Shown: positions 4,922-6,198 of the stretch, in pieces
Layout of the letters: each line of letters begins with the position of its first letter
Position numbering within the stretch: position 1 is the stretch's first letter
Origin: Bacteroidota bacterium
GTDB lineage: Bacteria > Bacteroidota > Bacteroidia > Bacteroidales > UBA10428
Length of the DNA stretch: 6,198 nt
NCBI GenBank assembly: GCA_024640925.1
Contig: JAHEEB010000279.1
Coordinates: forward strand, 1-6,198
Direction of reading: 5' to 3'
Made by a program: the position numbers and the translations under genes
Notes under the pieces: model-generated
What the model was told of the DNA's origin: nothing
The model's input: the letters and a program-made list of their open reading frames with translations, nothing else
Databases searched by the model: none

Positions 4922-6198
4922 TTATGTAAATAAGTAAGAATCATTTTCGCCAGTTTTACGCATTTCGTCCCATTGCCATTTGTAAAAAACTTTTCGTTTA
5001 AAATTACTTATAATATTTCCGTTTGTATCCTGATTATAATCCATATAGTTTTCTAAAGTACCCGACTGAGGTTTACTTCTGGGAATTTCATTCTTTCTGG
5101 GAGCTGTTTTTGCCTTAAGAGTCAATTCGTTTATCTGTGCATTAATCTCCGCTTTTCTGTTCGGATTGGATCCTGTTGCACCAGTATTAGAATTCCCGGC
5201 TAAAGGTTGACTTTCAATTAGTATTAATTTGGAAACTGGATTCAGGAAAAAATTTTGAACGCCATCATAATTATCCATAAACCATGATGCCGATTTAGTC
5301 GCTTTTTCCAACTGTGAATATGAGGTTTCCAGTGATTTTAATTCCACAGTGTTACCTGATGAATTTTGCTCATCTTCAAGTTTCTGCAATTCAACTTTCA
5401 ATTTTTCAATTTTAGCATCTAGATCTTCTTTAAATTCAACTCCTGGCTGCGGAATAGTATAATTACCCAACGTTTTATCGAAAGTATGTTTTAGTCCAAG
5501 AGCATGGCCTAATTCATGCAGGGCTACTCCAACTGCATCAGCATCTGTCATTGCAGAACTAAAGAGATGAGTAACACCACTTCCGGTACCCGAATAAGCA
5601 GGAACTCTTTTTTCCGGACTGCCTGCACCGAAAACATCATCGGTTAAAATGAGATGTATCTTATGTTGTTTATTTAGCTTAGAACTAGAGCCCACAGCAT
5701 CGTATTCCTTCCGGGCATCTACATATTCTGCATTGGCCTTTTGTACCTTTCGATGATTCCATGCTTCAGTGACAATTTTATGCTCGTATGCTTTTTTTGT
5801 TTTCTCAGCACCAGTACTTGTGAACTTGAAATGTTTATCAAAAGTCTCCAGCAGATCTTTTATTTTCTGCCGAAGCTTCTCTTCTACATTATTTTGTGCT
5901 TCCTGATTAGATAATAAAGCTGCATAGCGGTTTTCTATCAGATCGTTATATTCTAATGTATTCGTATCACTCTCCCCATCTTTTGTTAAGTATATGTTTC
6001 CATCCTCTTTTGTTGAAAGATATTTCGAGAACTGGGATCTATTCAGCGTTATAACATCGGTTTTAGCGGCCAATTCAGCACTGATACAAGCCTGATTAAA
6101 TGATAAATTATTGAATCCGGCTAAAAGGTTTGAAAGAAAAGGAATATTATTTTCTTTGGTTACTACCTTACCTGCGACATTGTCGAATTTTAGCCTTA
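4922..6198 (-). CDS. Metzincin-type zinc metalloprotease, N-terminus outside window; candidate T6SS effector
   Basis: This is a zinc-dependent endopeptidase, probably related to the pappalysin/M43 group. The frame is open from the right edge, with 424 residues visible. A TTG at 6073 is not the real start: 41 more in-frame residues lie upstream without a stop, ATG, GTG or TTG. The zinc motif HELGHALGLKH (5518-5486) is a full HExxHxxGxxH, with three histidine ligands and the catalytic Glu, and is followed by TF as in M43 enzymes. The Met-turn NYMDY follows at about 5050-5036. The third His and the Met are 148 residues apart, several times the usual gap; the insert contains a charged coiled-coil-like stretch (about 5437-5288) and a Gly/Asn/Ser-rich linker. 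Upstream of the zinc motif are a long charged helical region (about 5930-5660) and IHLILTDD, a likely core strand. No signal peptide can be assessed. Ten bases downstream lies a lipoprotein gene. An effector role is inferred from T6SS neighbours; an ordinary secreted protease remains possible. Confidence 0.9.
   Translation of the reverse strand, partial: RLKFDNVAGKVVTKENNIPFLSNLLAGFNNLSFNQACISAELAAKTDVITLNRSQFSKYLSTKEDGNIYLTKDGESDTNTLEYNDLIENRYAALLSNQEAQNNVEEKLRQKIKDLLETFDKHFKFTSTGAEKTKKAYEHKIVTEAWNHRKVQKANAEYVDARKEYDAVGSSSKLNKQHKIHLILTDDVFGAGSPEKRVPAYSGTGSGVTHLFSSAMTDADAVGVALHELGHALGLKHTFDKTLGNYTIPQPGVEFKEDLDAKIEKLKVELQKLEDEQNSSGNTVELKSLETSYSQLEKATKSASWFMDNYDGVQNFFLNPVSKLILIESQPLAGNSNTGATGSNPNRKAEINAQINELTLKAKTAPRKNEIPRSKPQSGTLENYMDYNQDTNGNIISNFKRKVFYKWQWDEMRKTGENDSYLFT
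5486..5518 (-). other. Zinc-binding motif HExxHxxGxxH of the metalloprotease
   Basis: The codons read HELGHALGLKH. The three histidines (codons beginning at 5518, 5506 and 5488) are the metal ligands, and the Glu next to the first is the general base known for metzincins. All key residues are intact, so the protease is predicted to be active. Confidence 0.92.

Noticed and set aside
4912..4944. Lipoprotein start at the ATG at 4944
   Set aside because: It would place 11 extra residues before a perfect lipoprotein signal and overlap the protease gene; the ATG at 4911 explains the sequence better.
4922..6073. Protease start at the TTG at 6073 as a complete gene
   Set aside because: The same frame continues without a stop through 41 more codons to the window edge and has no better start there, so the gene is 5' partial rather than starting at TTG.
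1..6198. tRNA or rRNA genes, CRISPR arrays, insertion sequences or attachment sites
   Set aside because: No regularly spaced repeats, transposase-like frames, terminal inverted repeats or tRNA-like cloverleaf sequences were seen.

Overview
The window looks like part of a type VI secretion (T6SS) gene cluster from a member of the Bacteroidota. The evidence is the Bacteroidota-type Hcp (TssD) and VgrG proteins, the PAAR-like (DUF4280-type) tip protein, a lipoprotein with a relaxed lipobox, AT-rich leaders with mostly poor Shine-Dalgarno sites, and low GC content. I cannot assign a genus. All supported genes lie on the minus strand, so the region is transcribed from right to left.

In transcription order the layout is as follows. 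(1) 6198-4922: the 3' part of a gene for a metzincin-type zinc protease, whose start lies beyond the right edge. (2) 4911-4381: a small, Cys-rich predicted lipoprotein 10 bases behind the protease; it is a candidate immunity or partner protein. (3) 4380-4078: an AT-rich gap of about 300 bases. (4) 4077-3691: Hcp/TssD, followed by a clear intrinsic terminator at 3644-3674. (5) 3640-3433: a second gap carrying a short near-identical direct repeat and small inverted repeats. (6) 3432-1621: VgrG/TssI. (7) 1619-828: an unrecognised 263-residue protein, one base behind vgrG. (8) 858 to the left edge: a PAAR-like domain fused to the start of a DUF2235 (Tle1-like phospholipase/hydrolase) domain, overlapping the previous gene by 31 bases and cut off by the window.

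Genes 6 to 8 form one tightly packed operon: spike, probable adaptor or chaperone, and a tip carrying a toxic enzyme. Hcp, the tube subunit, sits directly upstream but is separated by the terminator, so it is probably a separate or partly separate transcript. The protease and lipoprotein pair may be an effector-immunity pair at the end of an earlier, similar module. That link rests on position only. No sheath, baseplate or membrane-complex genes (TssB, TssC, TssK and so on) are visible, so this may be an accessory hcp-vgrG-effector island or one end of the main locus.

The most interesting items are the protease with an unusually long, coiled-coil-containing insertion between its zinc motif and Met-turn, its lipoprotein neighbour, the unknown protein between VgrG and the tip effector, and the PAAR-like/DUF2235 fusion with a cationic-hydrophobic N-terminus.
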